Shown: positions 49,160-58,848, counted from the stretch's first letter. The stretch is DNA of 64,000 nucleotides from Deltaproteobacteria bacterium (GCA_014191855.1 BJHF01000008.1:36512-100511), one strand, 5' to 3'. Notes: a model not told the origin generated them from the letters alone. Program-made: numbers and translations.

Positions 49160-50545
49160 CTACTCCTGCGGCGGCCCGCCCATGCTCTTCAACAGCGCGT
49201 CCAGGTCCATGCCCGGCGGCATCCCACCTTCGCCGCCCATGTCCTCCGCGGGTTCCTCCTTATGGGGCGCCTTGCCCGCCGCCGCGTCCGTCAAGAGCGC
49301 CACCGAAGCCGCCGGAATCACGAACGCCGGCCCGCCGCCGTCGTCCTTCGCCACGCGACCGCCGCCCGGCACCTCGTCGCCGATCTGCACGACGATCGAC
49401 TTGCCCTTGCCGATCCCCAGGGAAACGCGCCCGTAGGTTCCCGCCATCGAGACCGTAGCGACCCGATCCACGGGGAGATCGAGCAGCACATCCACGATGT
49501 CGCTGGCGTTCTCCAGCGCACTGCCATCGGCCTTGAGCCAGCTCCCATCCTTGCGGTTGGCTTCGAGCTTCGCGGCGCCCAACGAGGCGGTCAGCGCGTC
49601 GACCTTCCAGTTTTGAACCTGGAACAAGCGGTCGGAGGCCCACCCATCGGCCGGCAGCATCGTCGCCCGGTCGGCGGCGCTCACGCGAACGGGCACGTCC
49701 CCGCTGGCCGCGTTGGCGCCGTCTGCATCTGCCGCGCTGAGCCGCACGGTGTGCGTGCCATTGTCATCTTCGATCGCCACCATTCCGACGGGAGACTCCA
49801 GCCCGAGCGCCGCCACCGTCTGCCCGTCGAGGAAGCGCTCCACCTTCACGAGCGAGAGCGCCGAGAGGTAGGCGCCCACCTTGTCGTCGTCGGCGCGTGG
49901 CCCGGTGTCCCCGATCCACCACCCGGTATCATCCTTGCGAAGCACCGTTTCGACGCCGGCATCAACCAGGCGAACGCGGCGCACGCTCGAAGGTGAGAAC
50001 GAGAATACGTCGCGACCGCGGAATTCGTCCGCGGACTTGGACACCAGCTTGCCCACCTGGCCGTCGAACACGTGCGCCGCGTCGTCTCCCGGGATCATCC
50101 CAAAGCTTTTGTACCCGACCTTGGTGTCGTGCCCGACGTACGCGGTGAACGCCGTGCCGTCGATCTTCTCAAGTCGCACCTCGATCCGTGAAGCCTCGTC
50201 CAGCCCGTAGTCGGCTTTCGAGCCAGGAAGCTCACGATCCTCGATGCGGAGGGACTCAAATCGAGTCAGGATCGCGTCTACGCTTCCGGTCTCTGCCAGC
50301 GTCACCACCGGGCTGGTGAGCTGCCACGCGCCCTCTTTCTGCTCGAAGGTCAACGTGTCGGAGGGGCGCTTCAGCGTCACCTTCACGATCTCGGCGGTCT
50401 GGTAGTCGAAGACATCGTGCGTTTCAGGCGCGTTGTCGTCGGTTGGTTTGTCCTTGTCGGCGCGGTCCCAGTCGAGCACGACGAACGCGACCATGACGAG
50501 GAGCACGAGGGACAGGAGGGTGAGCTGGCGGTTTTGACGGTCCAC
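49160..50545 (-). CDS. DUF4340 domain protein
   Basis: A 461-residue protein with an N-terminal membrane anchor (LTLLSLVLLVMVAFVVLDWD) and repeated beta domains typical of DUF4340 (FDYQTAEIVKVTLKRPSDTL, FEQKEGAWQLTSPVV, then DDTGWWIGDTGPRADDDKV). The C-terminus is Gly/Met/Pro-rich. DUF4340 proteins are often encoded beside gliding-type ABC transporters (GldF/GldG); none is next to it here. GTG at 50545 is chosen because it begins the anchor; the upstream frame is antisense to grpE. Probably an envelope protein exposed to the periplasm. Confidence 0.8.
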   Translation of the reverse strand: MDRQNRQLTLLSLVLLVMVAFVVLDWDRADKDKPTDDNAPETHDVFDYQTAEIVKVTLKRPSDTLTFEQKEGAWQLTSPVVTLAETGSVDAILTRFESLRIEDRELPGSKADYGLDEASRIEVRLEKIDGTAFTAYVGHDTKVGYKSFGMIPGDDAAHVFDGQVGKLVSKSADEFRGRDVFSFSPSSVRRVRLVDAGVETVLRKDDTGWWIGDTGPRADDDKVGAYLSALSLVKVERFLDGQTVAALGLESPVGMVAIEDDNGTHTVRLSAADADGANAASGDVPVRVSAADRATMLPADGWASDRLFQVQNWKVDALTASLGAAKLEANRKDGSWLKADGSALENASDIVDVLLDLPVDRVATVSMAGTYGRVSLGIGKGKSIVVQIGDEVPGGGRVAKDDGGGPAFVIPAASVALLTDAAAGKAPHKEEPAEDMGGEGGMPPGMDLDALLKSMGGPPQE

Positions 50546-50606
50546 GGTTTGCCTTGACGAGAGCGGCCGGGTGCGTATCCTCCCGGCCCCGGCATAGGCA
50601 GGACAG

Positions 50607-51146
50607 ATGAGCAGCGATGCAGACGGCGTGACGAAATCCGACACCGAAACCGATTCCTCCCCCGAGGCGAAGCTGGCCGCGCAGGTCGCGGATCTGGAGG
50701 CGCGCCTGCGCTCGGTAAGCGCGGCGTACCGCCAGCAATCCGACGAGATCAAGGCGACCACGGAGCGCATCGAACGAAACGCGCGGCTCCGCGAGGAGGT
50801 TCGCCGCGGCGAGATCGTGGCCGCCATCTTCGAGCCGGTCGAGAATCTTCATCGGGCAATCCAGCCGCTCGGGCCGGTCGCTCCGGAGGCGGCGCATGGC
50901 CTCGCGATGGTGCACCAGCAGTTCATGACGGCGCTTCGTGGCCTCGGCCTCGAAGAGGTGGGCACGGAGGGTGAGCGCTTCGATCCGAACGTGCACGAAG
51001 CGATCCACAGCCAGCCGGTGCTGCACGCCGGGCAGGACAACACGATCCTCAGCGTCTTCTCCGTCGGCTACCGGAATGGGAAGCAGTTGATCCGCGCCGC
51101 GCGGGTGGTCATCGGCGTGTACAGCGAGGAGAGAGGAGAGGGGTAG
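50607..51146 (+). CDS. grpE: Nucleotide exchange factor GrpE
   Basis: A 179-residue GrpE. The N-terminal half is a coiled coil (EAKLAAQVADLEARLRSVSA), and the C-terminal beta domain has the family blocks ERFDPNVHEAIHSQPV and VFSVGYRNGKQLIRAARVVI. It releases ADP from DnaK during the chaperone cycle. dnaK and dnaJ are not adjacent in this window, so the gene is outside the usual dnaK cluster, or a second copy exists elsewhere. It diverges from the DUF4340 gene. Confidence 0.92.
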   Translation: MSSDADGVTKSDTETDSSPEAKLAAQVADLEARLRSVSAAYRQQSDEIKATTERIERNARLREEVRRGEIVAAIFEPVENLHRAIQPLGPVAPEAAHGLAMVHQQFMTALRGLGLEEVGTEGERFDPNVHEAIHSQPVLHAGQDNTILSVFSVGYRNGKQLIRAARVVIGVYSEERGEG

Positions 51147-51343
51147 AGCGGTCGGCGCGATCCCGTAGGCCAGGTCTCGGGGCCAAGGGGCGTGGCCCGG
51201 GATCGCGGCGCCGCAGGAGGCTTGATCGGTGGAGCTCGGCACCCACCCTCAACATTCAGCGTAGCAGCTCGATCTCGTCGGCCTGGTACGACGAGGTCGA
51301 GGCCGCGATCGACATCGTCAACCTCGGCAGCTTCGGCACCTGG

Positions 51344-52261
51344 GTGAATGTGGTTGACAACGACGATGCGACGGTCGCCGACAAGAACACCGAGAACGAG
51401 CTGATGTTCACGGCTTCGAGCACGCTGTTGTGCGGTACCGGTGCCGACGGGTGCGCGTGGTGGTGGGCGTATTCGTCGGATGCCACGAAGCGGTACGAGT
51501 CGGATGTCTACCTCGACTCGACGGTCTCCTGGGACACCGACCGGGTGACGACGGATATCGGCGCGTATGGCGGCTCGCAACGTCCGCTCGCGACGACCAC
51601 CATCCACGAGATCGGTCACTTCCTTGGGCTCAATCACGAGTGGCGCTACTACAATGTGATGGGTCTCGACTTCGAGTACATGACCTCGAACGGCACGGAC
51701 TACTTTCCGACGCTGGGCGAGGACGCGACGACGGGGCTGGCGAGTCTGTATGGCTACGCCACGGGCTACGAGGATCTGTCCGTTTCGCACTGGCAATATC
51801 AACAGTGCCAGATGGATACGGCCGTGGTCTACGGGATGTCGATCCGGTACTGCAATGGCTACAGCGACCACAACCGCGTTCGCGTCCTCGACTCCACTGG
51901 CGCGGAGCTCCCGATCTCGTGGTCGAGCTCCGAACCGACCTATACGGCCAGCAAGGGATCGTGGCTGAAGGCCGAGGTCACCCTGGAGAACAACGGCGCC
52001 GTATCGCAACGCAACACCGTGCAGATGTACCTCTCCAGCTTGCGCCAGATCTCACCGTCTTCCGCCACGAGCATCGGATCCTCGACCGTGACGGCGACGC
52101 CGAACATCCCCGACCTCCTCACCATCTGGATTGCGCTTCCCTCCACGCTGAAGTCCGGTTCAACCTACTATATCGGCGCAGGCGTGGACGCTACGGGCAC
52201 GCTGACCGAGGTGAACGAGGACAACAACTACACCTACCTGGCGGCGGTGAAGATCAAGTAG
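51344..52261 (+). CDS. Matrixin-like zinc metalloprotease with CARDB domain, N-terminus missing
   Basis: From GTG 51344 it is 305 residues long with the metzincin zinc site HEIGHFLGLNH (His88, Glu89, His92, His98) and a likely Met-turn in the NVMG/YMTSNG region. The C-terminal domain has a CARDB-like fold (SWLKAEVTLENNGAVSQRN, then YYIGAGVDATGTLTEVNED). Coding similarity clearly extends upstream of the GTG, because the open frame reads APTLNIQRSSSISSAWYDEV, the usual start of the mature catalytic domain. The frame stays open to 51143 with no ATG, GTG or TTG and no signal peptide. The gene therefore looks 5'-truncated or has lost its leader just after grpE. Confidence 0.72.
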   Translation: MNVVDNDDATVADKNTENELMFTASSTLLCGTGADGCAWWWAYSSDATKRYESDVYLDSTVSWDTDRVTTDIGAYGGSQRPLATTTIHEIGHFLGLNHEWRYYNVMGLDFEYMTSNGTDYFPTLGEDATTGLASLYGYATGYEDLSVSHWQYQQCQMDTAVVYGMSIRYCNGYSDHNRVRVLDSTGAELPISWSSSEPTYTASKGSWLKAEVTLENNGAVSQRNTVQMYLSSLRQISPSSATSIGSSTVTATPNIPDLLTIWIALPSTLKSGSTYYIGAGVDATGTLTEVNEDNNYTYLAAVKIK

Positions 52262-52348
52262 GCGGCGGGGGGGCGGGCGCGGGGGTACCGCATCGCGTCG
52301 AGGACGAGGGCCGCTGCGGTCAGGGGCCCGGATGCCGTCCAAGAGGCC

Positions 52349-52816
52349 GTGAGATACGTGATTCGGGTGTCGCGTCGCGCCGCCGGCTGGTTCTCTGCGC
52401 TTTTCCTCCTCACCGTGTTGTCTCCGATCCGGTTGAACTTCGTGGCGGAGCCGCCCGACAGCTTCCCGCTCAGCCGCTACCCGATGTTCTCCCGGCCGCG
52501 CCCGCAGTGGGAGGCGCGGCAATGGTTGGTCGCGGTGCGGGCCGATGGGAGCGAGGCCATCATCCCCTACACCTATTGGTCGTCGTCGGGGCACAACCAG
52601 GGGCACCGTGCGCTGGCAGCCGCTGCGGAACGGGGCGACGAAGCGTTGCTCGAGCTCTGCGAACGCGTCGCGCGGAAGGCGGGGAAACGGCTGCAGGCCC
52701 GCTGGGTCTCGGTACGTACCGGCCGTTTCGACCTGGAGGTGGTGTTCGGCGAGGGCGACCGAAAGGCCAACCGGGAGCGCGAGCTGGCGGGGTGTCCAGC
52801 GGGGGAGGGGACATGA
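52349..52816 (+). CDS. HTTM-partner small membrane-anchored protein 2
   Basis: A 155-residue protein with one N-terminal hydrophobic helix (WFSALFLLTVLSPIRL) and a soluble tail (SRYPMFSRPRPQWEARQW, then IIPYTYWSSSGHNQGH). It resembles in layout the partner protein at 31266: one helix, a Pro-Met-Phe/Trp motif, a short beta region and a charged helix. GTG 52349 or 52358 are the possible starts; AAGAGG is upstream. It overlaps the following HTTM gene by ATGA, as in the other cassette. Confidence 0.6.
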   Translation: MRYVIRVSRRAAGWFSALFLLTVLSPIRLNFVAEPPDSFPLSRYPMFSRPRPQWEARQWLVAVRADGSEAIIPYTYWSSSGHNQGHRALAAAAERGDEALLELCERVARKAGKRLQARWVSVRTGRFDLEVVFGEGDRKANRERELAGCPAGEGT

Positions 52817-53706
52817 ACGCCTGGTTCGCGCCGGCGGCCCCGTGGCGGCTAGCGGTGCTGCGATGGGGGGTGGGGGGCTTCTATTGCTGGCAGCTCCTCG
52901 GTGAGCTGGAGCAGTGGCGGAAGATCGGTCGCTTCCCACGGGCCGACTTCGAAGGCGTCGGTCCGGCGTCGCTGTTTCCCTCGACCGTGGACCCCGTGGC
53001 GTACGACGTCTGGCTCTACGCGACGATCGCGCTCGCGATCTGCTTCACGATCGGCGTATGCAGCCGGATCACGGTGCCCGCGTTCGCGCTCTCCAGCTTG
53101 TTCCTTCACGCTTACCGGTCCTCGTTCCAGTTCTTGTCGCATGCCGACAACCTCGCGGCGCTCCACGCGCTGGTGCTCGCAGCCGCGCCCTGCGCCGCCG
53201 TGTGGTCGGTAGACGCCTGGGCCGGCGGGCGGTGGACTTGGGTGATGGACAGGACCGCGGGACCGGAGCCCTCGGAACGGTTCGGGTGGCCGATTCGGCT
53301 GATGTGTGCGGTGACCGCCGCCACCTACTTCCTCGCCGGGTTCTCGAAGCTGAGCGGGCCGCTGGGCCTCGCGTGGGCCAGCGGGGAGAATCTTCGCGAC
53401 CAGATCGGAAAAGACCAGCTAAATCGTATGCTATACGCACCCGACACGCTCTCCGTGCTCACCGAGCGGATCTACCAATCGCACGCCTGGCTGGGGGCTG
53501 CGGCCTCCGTCACGCTGCTCTTGGAGATCGGGGCCCCCTTGTTGTTGCTGAGCCGGTGGACCGGGCGCATCGGCAGCCTCGGGCTGTTCGGCATGCACTG
53601 GGGAATCCGCACGCTCATGGGCATCGCGTTCGTATACCCACTCACGGGCATCGCGTTCTGGTCCTTCTTCCTGCTTCCCCCTCGCGAGGAAACGCCCGCT
53701 CCATGA
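52813..53706 (+). CDS. HTTM-domain membrane protein 2
   Basis: A 297-residue membrane protein with about six or seven helices and HTTM-type words: FYCWQLLGELEQWRKIG near the start, HAYRSSFQFLSHADNLAAL, TYFLAGFSKLSGPLGL, LEIGAPLLLLSRW and HWGIRTLMGIAF. The gamma-carboxylase-like layout matches HTTM protein 1. The ATG overlaps the partner stop (ATGA), with GGGGGAGGGG upstream. The longer frame from 51430 is out-of-frame filler over the metalloprotease and is rejected. Enzyme activity is unproven. Confidence 0.8.
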   Translation: MNAWFAPAAPWRLAVLRWGVGGFYCWQLLGELEQWRKIGRFPRADFEGVGPASLFPSTVDPVAYDVWLYATIALAICFTIGVCSRITVPAFALSSLFLHAYRSSFQFLSHADNLAALHALVLAAAPCAAVWSVDAWAGGRWTWVMDRTAGPEPSERFGWPIRLMCAVTAATYFLAGFSKLSGPLGLAWASGENLRDQIGKDQLNRMLYAPDTLSVLTERIYQSHAWLGAAASVTLLLEIGAPLLLLSRWTGRIGSLGLFGMHWGIRTLMGIAFVYPLTGIAFWSFFLLPPREETPAP

Positions 53707-53808
53707 GGCCGCTGTCGCGCAGACCGTCGTGCCCGCGCCGAGCGTTGTCGGCGCGAGTTGACGCACCGGGCGAGCCGGACGTCGTGAGCTCGAGTTCCCG
53801 GAGGTCGA

Positions 53809-54963
53809 ATGGTCACGTCCACTAGCCTGCCTGTTGGCGGGAAGCACATCCTCGTCGCGGGCGCGGGTATCGGCGGGCTCACGCTCGCGGCGGCGCTGCG
53901 TCGCGCCGGAATCGCGGTCACGGTGTTCGAGCGGCAGCGCACGCCGGGTGCGGCCGGGGCGGGCATCACTGTTCAGACCAACGCGATGCGCGCGCTCGCG
54001 CGCGTCGGGCTCGATGGCGATGTGCTCGCCGCTGGCACCACCCCGCGAACGATGCGCATCGCCACGGCCGCGGGGGTGATGCTCCAGGATGTCGATGCGG
54101 TCGCGGCCGCAGCGCGGTTCGGGCAGCCCCTCGTCACGATGCATCGGAAGCGCCTGCACCTCGCGCTGCTGGCACACGCCGGCGCAGTCGAGACGGGCCT
54201 CGCGGTAGTCGGGTACCGCGAGGAGGCCGACCGCGTCGTCGCGAAGCTCTCCAACGACACGGAGGTGGCCGGAGATCTGCTGGTGGGGGCGGATGGACTG
54301 CACTCCGCCGTGCGGGCGCAGCTCCTCGGCAAGACCCCCCTTCGTTACTCCGGCTACACGAGCTGGCGCGGGGTTTGTCGGAACGACGGCCTCGTTCCCG
54401 AAGACGTGTGTGTCGAAGCGTGGGGACGCGGCGTTCGCTTCGGCATTGTCCCGATCGGGTTTGGCGAGGTGTACTGGTTCGCCACGGAGGATGCCCCTGA
54501 AGGTGCCCACGCGGCGAACGAACACGCGCACCTCCTGTCCCTGTTTGGCCACTGGAAATGGCCTGCTGCCGCACTCGTAAGCGCAACCGAGCACATCATC
54601 CGTACCGACATTCACGACCGCACCCCGGTCACCCGCTGGACGTCGGGAAGGGTGGCCCTGCTCGGCGACGCGGCCCATCCGATGACGCCCAACCTCGGCC
54701 AGGGCGGCTGTCAGGCCATCCTCGATGCCGTCGCATTGACCGAGGCGCTCTCCGGCGAGCCCGATCTCGCCGCCGCGCTCGCCCGATACGAGGCCCGCCG
54801 CGTGGCCGCCGCCAACGGCGTGGTCACGATGTCCCAGCGCTTCGGCGTGCTGGCGCAGGCGCGATCGCCGCTTTTCGCATGGGCGCGCGACACGCTCGTG
54901 CGCCTCTCCCCTTCGGCGCTGTCGGAGCGCACGATGGCAGAGCTCGCCGATCCTGGGCTGTAG
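53809..54963 (+). CDS. FAD-dependent monooxygenase
   Basis: A 384-residue group A flavoprotein monooxygenase. It has the FAD dinucleotide fold VAGAGIGGLTLAAAL at about residues 15-29 ending in TVFER, the DG motif LLVGADGLHSAVR near 160, and the GD motif VALLGDAAHPMTPNLGQGG near 285. It is cytoplasmic; likely hydroxylates or epoxidises an aromatic or polyene with NAD(P)H and O2. It is followed after 7 bp by a luciferase-like flavin monooxygenase, so the two may share an oxidative pathway. The substrate is not predictable. Confidence 0.9.
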   Translation: MVTSTSLPVGGKHILVAGAGIGGLTLAAALRRAGIAVTVFERQRTPGAAGAGITVQTNAMRALARVGLDGDVLAAGTTPRTMRIATAAGVMLQDVDAVAAAARFGQPLVTMHRKRLHLALLAHAGAVETGLAVVGYREEADRVVAKLSNDTEVAGDLLVGADGLHSAVRAQLLGKTPLRYSGYTSWRGVCRNDGLVPEDVCVEAWGRGVRFGIVPIGFGEVYWFATEDAPEGAHAANEHAHLLSLFGHWKWPAAALVSATEHIIRTDIHDRTPVTRWTSGRVALLGDAAHPMTPNLGQGGCQAILDAVALTEALSGEPDLAAALARYEARRVAAANGVVTMSQRFGVLAQARSPLFAWARDTLVRLSPSALSERTMAELADPGL

Positions 54964-54970
54964 CCAAGCT

Positions 54971-55954
54971 ATGCCCGCGCCGATGTCCTTCCCCCTCTCG
55001 ATCCTTGACCTGGCCTTCGTGGCCCCCGGCGAAACGGTGCAAGACGCCTTCCGCGGCAGCGTCGCGCTCGCCCAGATCGCCGAGGCCGCGGGCTACCGGA
55101 GGGTTTGGTACGCCGAACATCACAACATGCCGAGCATCGCTTCTTCGGCCCCGGCAGTGCTCATCGCGCATATCGCGGCCAAGACGCACAGCATCCGACT
55201 TGGCGCGGGCGGCGTGATGCTGCCAAACCACTCACCGCTTACGATCGCCGAGCAATTCGGCACGCTCGCGGCGCTGTACCCGGGCCGGATCGACCTCGGC
55301 CTGGGCCGGGCGCCGGGAGGAGATTCGATCACCTTCGGTGCCATGCGTCGCAGCCCCAGCGCCGCGGAGACCTTCCCGGCCGATGTTCGTGAGCTCCAGG
55401 GCTACCTTTCCGGCCAGAGCCTTGTGACCGGCGTTAGCGCCACGCCGGGCGCGGGCACGAACATTCCGCTCTACATTCTCGGCTCGTCGCTGTTCGGTGC
55501 CCAGCTCGCTGCCGCGATGGGCCTGCCCTTCGGCTTCGCCTCCCACTTCGCGCCCGCGTCGCTTCAACAGGCCGTCGCGCTGTATCGAAGCCAGTTCCGG
55601 CCCTCGGCGCAGCTCGAGCGCGCCTACGTGATCGCCGGGATCAACGTGGTGGCGGCCGACACCGAGGCCGACGCGCGCGGCCACCTCCTGCAGGCCCAGC
55701 GTTTGCGCGTCAGCATCCTGCTCGGTGGCGGCCGTTCCGTGGCCGATGCGGAGGCCGACGCCATCCTCACCTCTCCCCGGGGCCGCTTTCTCCGGGACAT
55801 GATGGAGTACACCGCAGTGGGCACTCCCGACAAAGTGAAGGCAGACCTCGAACAGTTCGCGGTCCACGCCGATGCGGACGAGCTGATGCTGGCCTTCGGC
55901 AATCCAACGCTGCATGCCCGCCTCCGCGCGGTGCAGAGGGTGGCACTGGGTTAG
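54971..55954 (+). CDS. Luciferase-like flavin monooxygenase (MsnO8-like)
   Basis: A 327-residue LLM-class flavin-dependent oxidoreductase. The N-terminus LSILDLAFVAPGETVQDAF and the blocks YRRVWYAEHHNMPSIASSA, IRLGAGGVMLPNHSPL, VIAEQFGTLAALYPGRIDLG-like and GTPDKVKADLEQF place it in the MsnO8/YhbW group, which uses reduced flavin supplied by a separate reductase. ATG 54971 is used; an ATG four codons later is possible. It lies 7 bp after the FAD monooxygenase and is probably in the same operon. Confidence 0.9.
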   Translation: MPAPMSFPLSILDLAFVAPGETVQDAFRGSVALAQIAEAAGYRRVWYAEHHNMPSIASSAPAVLIAHIAAKTHSIRLGAGGVMLPNHSPLTIAEQFGTLAALYPGRIDLGLGRAPGGDSITFGAMRRSPSAAETFPADVRELQGYLSGQSLVTGVSATPGAGTNIPLYILGSSLFGAQLAAAMGLPFGFASHFAPASLQQAVALYRSQFRPSAQLERAYVIAGINVVAADTEADARGHLLQAQRLRVSILLGGGRSVADAEADAILTSPRGRFLRDMMEYTAVGTPDKVKADLEQFAVHADADELMLAFGNPTLHARLRAVQRVALG

Positions 55955-56421
55955 CGTCCCATTGCTTGCGACGAACCCGCAGCGGCCCTGCGCCCGCGGC
56001 CGGACGACCACCCGCGCCTCGTGCGCGAGATCAGTCATCCCCGAGACGCAGCTAGGAACCTTCAAGGCGAACGCCGAGACCCCTCTCGAGCTCGCCGCGA
56101 ACCACGTACCGCGGGCCCTCTTGTGGAGAGCCGGCGTCGGAGCGTGGCGTGTCCCAGGTGGTCCGGGCGGGCAAGCGTCCTGATATCTCGGCGAGGACAA
56201 GGTGTTGCCGCGCAGCCCGCCCCCTGCCCCGCTTACTCTGGCGCGCAGACCCCCCGGAGTCGACGCCTCTACCCTCGATAATTGCACGATCGCTCGACGC
56301 GGCGGTGGCCTCGGCTGCTCGGCGACGCGTCCCCACCAGGGACGAACGCCGCATTTGGCGGCGCGAGCGCGATGCGCCGCGAGAATGTTCACCTCCTACC
56401 TGGCCTTGCGCATCGCCCCCC
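55955..56421. other. Gene-free interval
   Basis: 467 bp between convergent genes with no credible coding region, RNA gene or repeat that I can see. Open frames on either strand are Arg/Pro-rich and lack conserved motifs. It could be a decayed gene remnant. Confidence 0.4.
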
Positions 56422-58848
56422 TCATTCCACCGCCACGCTCCACCCCCCCGCCGGCAGCACCACCCGCACCCACGGTTCATCCAGGATGAAACAAGACTCG
56501 CAGCCCTCGACGCCCTGCGCCAGGCCGGTTCCGTCCACGCTCACGCCCGCCGCCCCGGGCGCGTAGATCTCCACGTCCCACCCGGAGTACGCGCTGCCCG
56601 CCTCGAGGAGCACCGCCGCCGCCGACTCTGCGCCGATCGAAGCCCCATCGGCCACCGTTGCGATGGCACCGGCCCCGGGCACAATCCTGGCGTTCAACGC
56701 ACCCGGATCCTCGACCCAGGACTCCACGCCCTCGGAGGTCGCCGGCGAGAGCGTCTGGATCGTGCGTCGCAACAGCGGCACGACGCTACCTGCGCGCTGG
56801 AACAGGGGACCCGCGCCCAGCGGCGCGTCGATCGTCAGGCTTTGTCCGCCATCAAACCGCTCGCCCGACCACCAGTGCACCCACTCGCCCGTCGGGAGGG
56901 TGCCCGTCCAGGTGTCCTCGCCCTCGTCGACCACCGGCCCCACGAACAGCGCCTCCCCGACGAAGAAATTGGCTTCGTCGTGCACGTCGCCCTCCGGATC
57001 GCCGAGACCTTGCGGAAGCACCACCGGGATTCCCTTGGTCATCATCCGCGAAACCGCGGCCTGGTAGTACGGCCACAGGCGAGTGTGGAGGACTGCGTAG
57101 GTCCGGAACGCGTCGAGGGTGGCCTGGTCGAACTGGCTCTCGCCGTACGCCGTGAAGTCCCAGGCGTTGTGGTTCTCCCCCGCTCCGCCGTATTGCCAGA
57201 TCGGTAGGGTGGCGGCGTACTCCATCCAGCGGATGAAGCTCTCCTTGGTTGGCCTCCCGCCCCGGTACCCGCCCGTGTCGCTCGCATAGAACGGGTAGCC
57301 GCTCACCGACAGGCCTGTCCCGCCGTGGATCGCAGAGGTCAGTCCGCCCACCAGGATGCCGTCCTCCCCGTCCACATCGTTCCAGCGCTCGAAGCCATTG
57401 TCGAGGTCGCCCGGCCAGATCACGTCGGTGATCGTTTGCCCGCCGAGGCAGCCGCCGCGCCCGAGCAGCATGCCGTCTTCCCGATAGGGCGTAACGTAGG
57501 GCGTGTGGTAGAACGCGGCATACTGGTGGTGCATCGTGCGTTCGTCGCTGCCATCGTCGAACGCCCAGGTGGGCTGGATGCGGGAGCCGAAGAGTCCAAG
57601 CTGCACGTCCTCGCCATAGTCCAGCTTCCACCCCTCGATCCCGAGGTCCTTCGCGGCGGCCACGCGGCCGGCCCAGGCGGCGGTCGCATCGGGGTTGGTG
57701 AAGTCCACGATGTCGCCGAAGTTGTTGAACAGGAGCGGCCCTTGGATGAGCCAACTGTTCGCTTCGTAGGTCGCGTGTTCGGGGTCGGTGTCCTCCACGT
57801 AGGGCGTGGTCCACGCCAACATGCGGAAGCCGAGAGCGTGCAGCTCGTCCATCATCCCGGGCCAGTCTGGGAACTGCTCCGGGTCGGGCACCATGGAGTT
57901 GTAGGAGGACTGCCAGGGATTGTCGACCCAGAGCACGCCGGTTGGAAGGGCCAATTCGCGGATCGTGCGGGCGTCGTCGAGCACCACATCGGCGCTCGCC
58001 ACCTCGTTTCGCCACTGAAGGGGCGCGAACGCCCAATCGGGTGGCACCTCGGGCGCGCCGGTGCGCTCCCAGTAGCGGCCGGTCACCTCCGGAGCGGTGG
58101 GCGGGGCGTAGAGATCCACGCTGAAACCACCTTCTTGCTGGAACATCGCGGTCACGGCGTCCGGCCGCGTGGCGGCTACGTCGAACACGCCGGGCCGAAA
58201 GCTGTCGACCAGCATCCCCCAATTCGCGCTGCTCACGAGCAGCGGCACGGGCACGTGCACCTCGTTGTAGGCGCTCTCCCGGTCGATCTCCACCTCGATC
58301 TGCATGGGGCGCACCCGACCGCGGTGGAGGATGCTGTCGAACGTCTCGCCGAGGCCGTAGAACGCCTCGGTTTCGGTGGTGCCGACCGTGACGCCCAGAT
58401 AGGGGAGGGGCCCTGCTTCCTCCTCGGGAATCACCGTAAGGCGCAGCCCCGGACCGGTCACATCCACGTCCAGGCGGGCGGAGCGATTGCCCTCGAAGGC
58501 AACGTCGAAGTGATCGTTGTTCCAGGTCACGACGGTTGATGGGCGGAAGCTGAGGTTTCCATTGCAGGCTTCGCCGAGATCGGCGTTCACGTCCGCGCTG
58601 GCGAGGGTGCCGGCGGCTTCCCGCTCGTTGTACAGCCAGTAGGGGTCGTAGCTGCACCCGTCGGGATCGTAAGCTCCAGCTTCGACGACAAAAAAGCTGA
58701 GCGGGTGGCTCGTGCGATCGGCCTGGGTCCACACCAAGGTGTCGCCATCGGTGAGCATGAGCGTCGCGCCATCGGCATCGGTAAACGTTGGCGCGCTGGC
58801 GTCGGGCGTTTCGGTCGTGCACGCCGCGGCGAGGAGGAGGAGGAGCAT
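56422..58848 (-). CDS. GH31 family glycosidase lipoprotein
   Basis: An 808-residue lipoprotein: MLLLLLAAAC with Cys at 10. It has the GH31 layout: N-terminal beta domain with FYGLGETFDSILHRG, catalytic barrel with GVLWVDNPWQSSYNS, nucleophile Asp410 in EGWKLDYGED, and acid/base Asp524 in YASDTGGYRGG. Family members cleave alpha-glucosidic or alpha-xylosidic bonds, or sulfoquinovosides. Both catalytic Asp are present, so it should be active at the cell surface or in the periplasm. ATG 58848 is 18 bp from the divergent start of the FG-GAP lipoprotein; the longer frame to 59364 is antisense and rejected. Confidence 0.88.
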   Translation of the reverse strand: MLLLLLAAACTTETPDASAPTFTDADGATLMLTDGDTLVWTQADRTSHPLSFFVVEAGAYDPDGCSYDPYWLYNEREAAGTLASADVNADLGEACNGNLSFRPSTVVTWNNDHFDVAFEGNRSARLDVDVTGPGLRLTVIPEEEAGPLPYLGVTVGTTETEAFYGLGETFDSILHRGRVRPMQIEVEIDRESAYNEVHVPVPLLVSSANWGMLVDSFRPGVFDVAATRPDAVTAMFQQEGGFSVDLYAPPTAPEVTGRYWERTGAPEVPPDWAFAPLQWRNEVASADVVLDDARTIRELALPTGVLWVDNPWQSSYNSMVPDPEQFPDWPGMMDELHALGFRMLAWTTPYVEDTDPEHATYEANSWLIQGPLLFNNFGDIVDFTNPDATAAWAGRVAAAKDLGIEGWKLDYGEDVQLGLFGSRIQPTWAFDDGSDERTMHHQYAAFYHTPYVTPYREDGMLLGRGGCLGGQTITDVIWPGDLDNGFERWNDVDGEDGILVGGLTSAIHGGTGLSVSGYPFYASDTGGYRGGRPTKESFIRWMEYAATLPIWQYGGAGENHNAWDFTAYGESQFDQATLDAFRTYAVLHTRLWPYYQAAVSRMMTKGIPVVLPQGLGDPEGDVHDEANFFVGEALFVGPVVDEGEDTWTGTLPTGEWVHWWSGERFDGGQSLTIDAPLGAGPLFQRAGSVVPLLRRTIQTLSPATSEGVESWVEDPGALNARIVPGAGAIATVADGASIGAESAAAVLLEAGSAYSGWDVEIYAPGAAGVSVDGTGLAQGVEGCESCFILDEPWVRVVLPAGGWSVAVE

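Noticed and set aside
51222..51343. TTG start after AGGAGG for the metalloprotease
   Set aside because: TTG 51222 is in another frame and stops at 51345 or so; it does not join the protease frame.
51430..52812. Forward frame leading into HTTM protein 2
   Set aside because: Out of frame with the metalloprotease and partner genes and low-complexity; the HTTM start is the ATGA at 52813.
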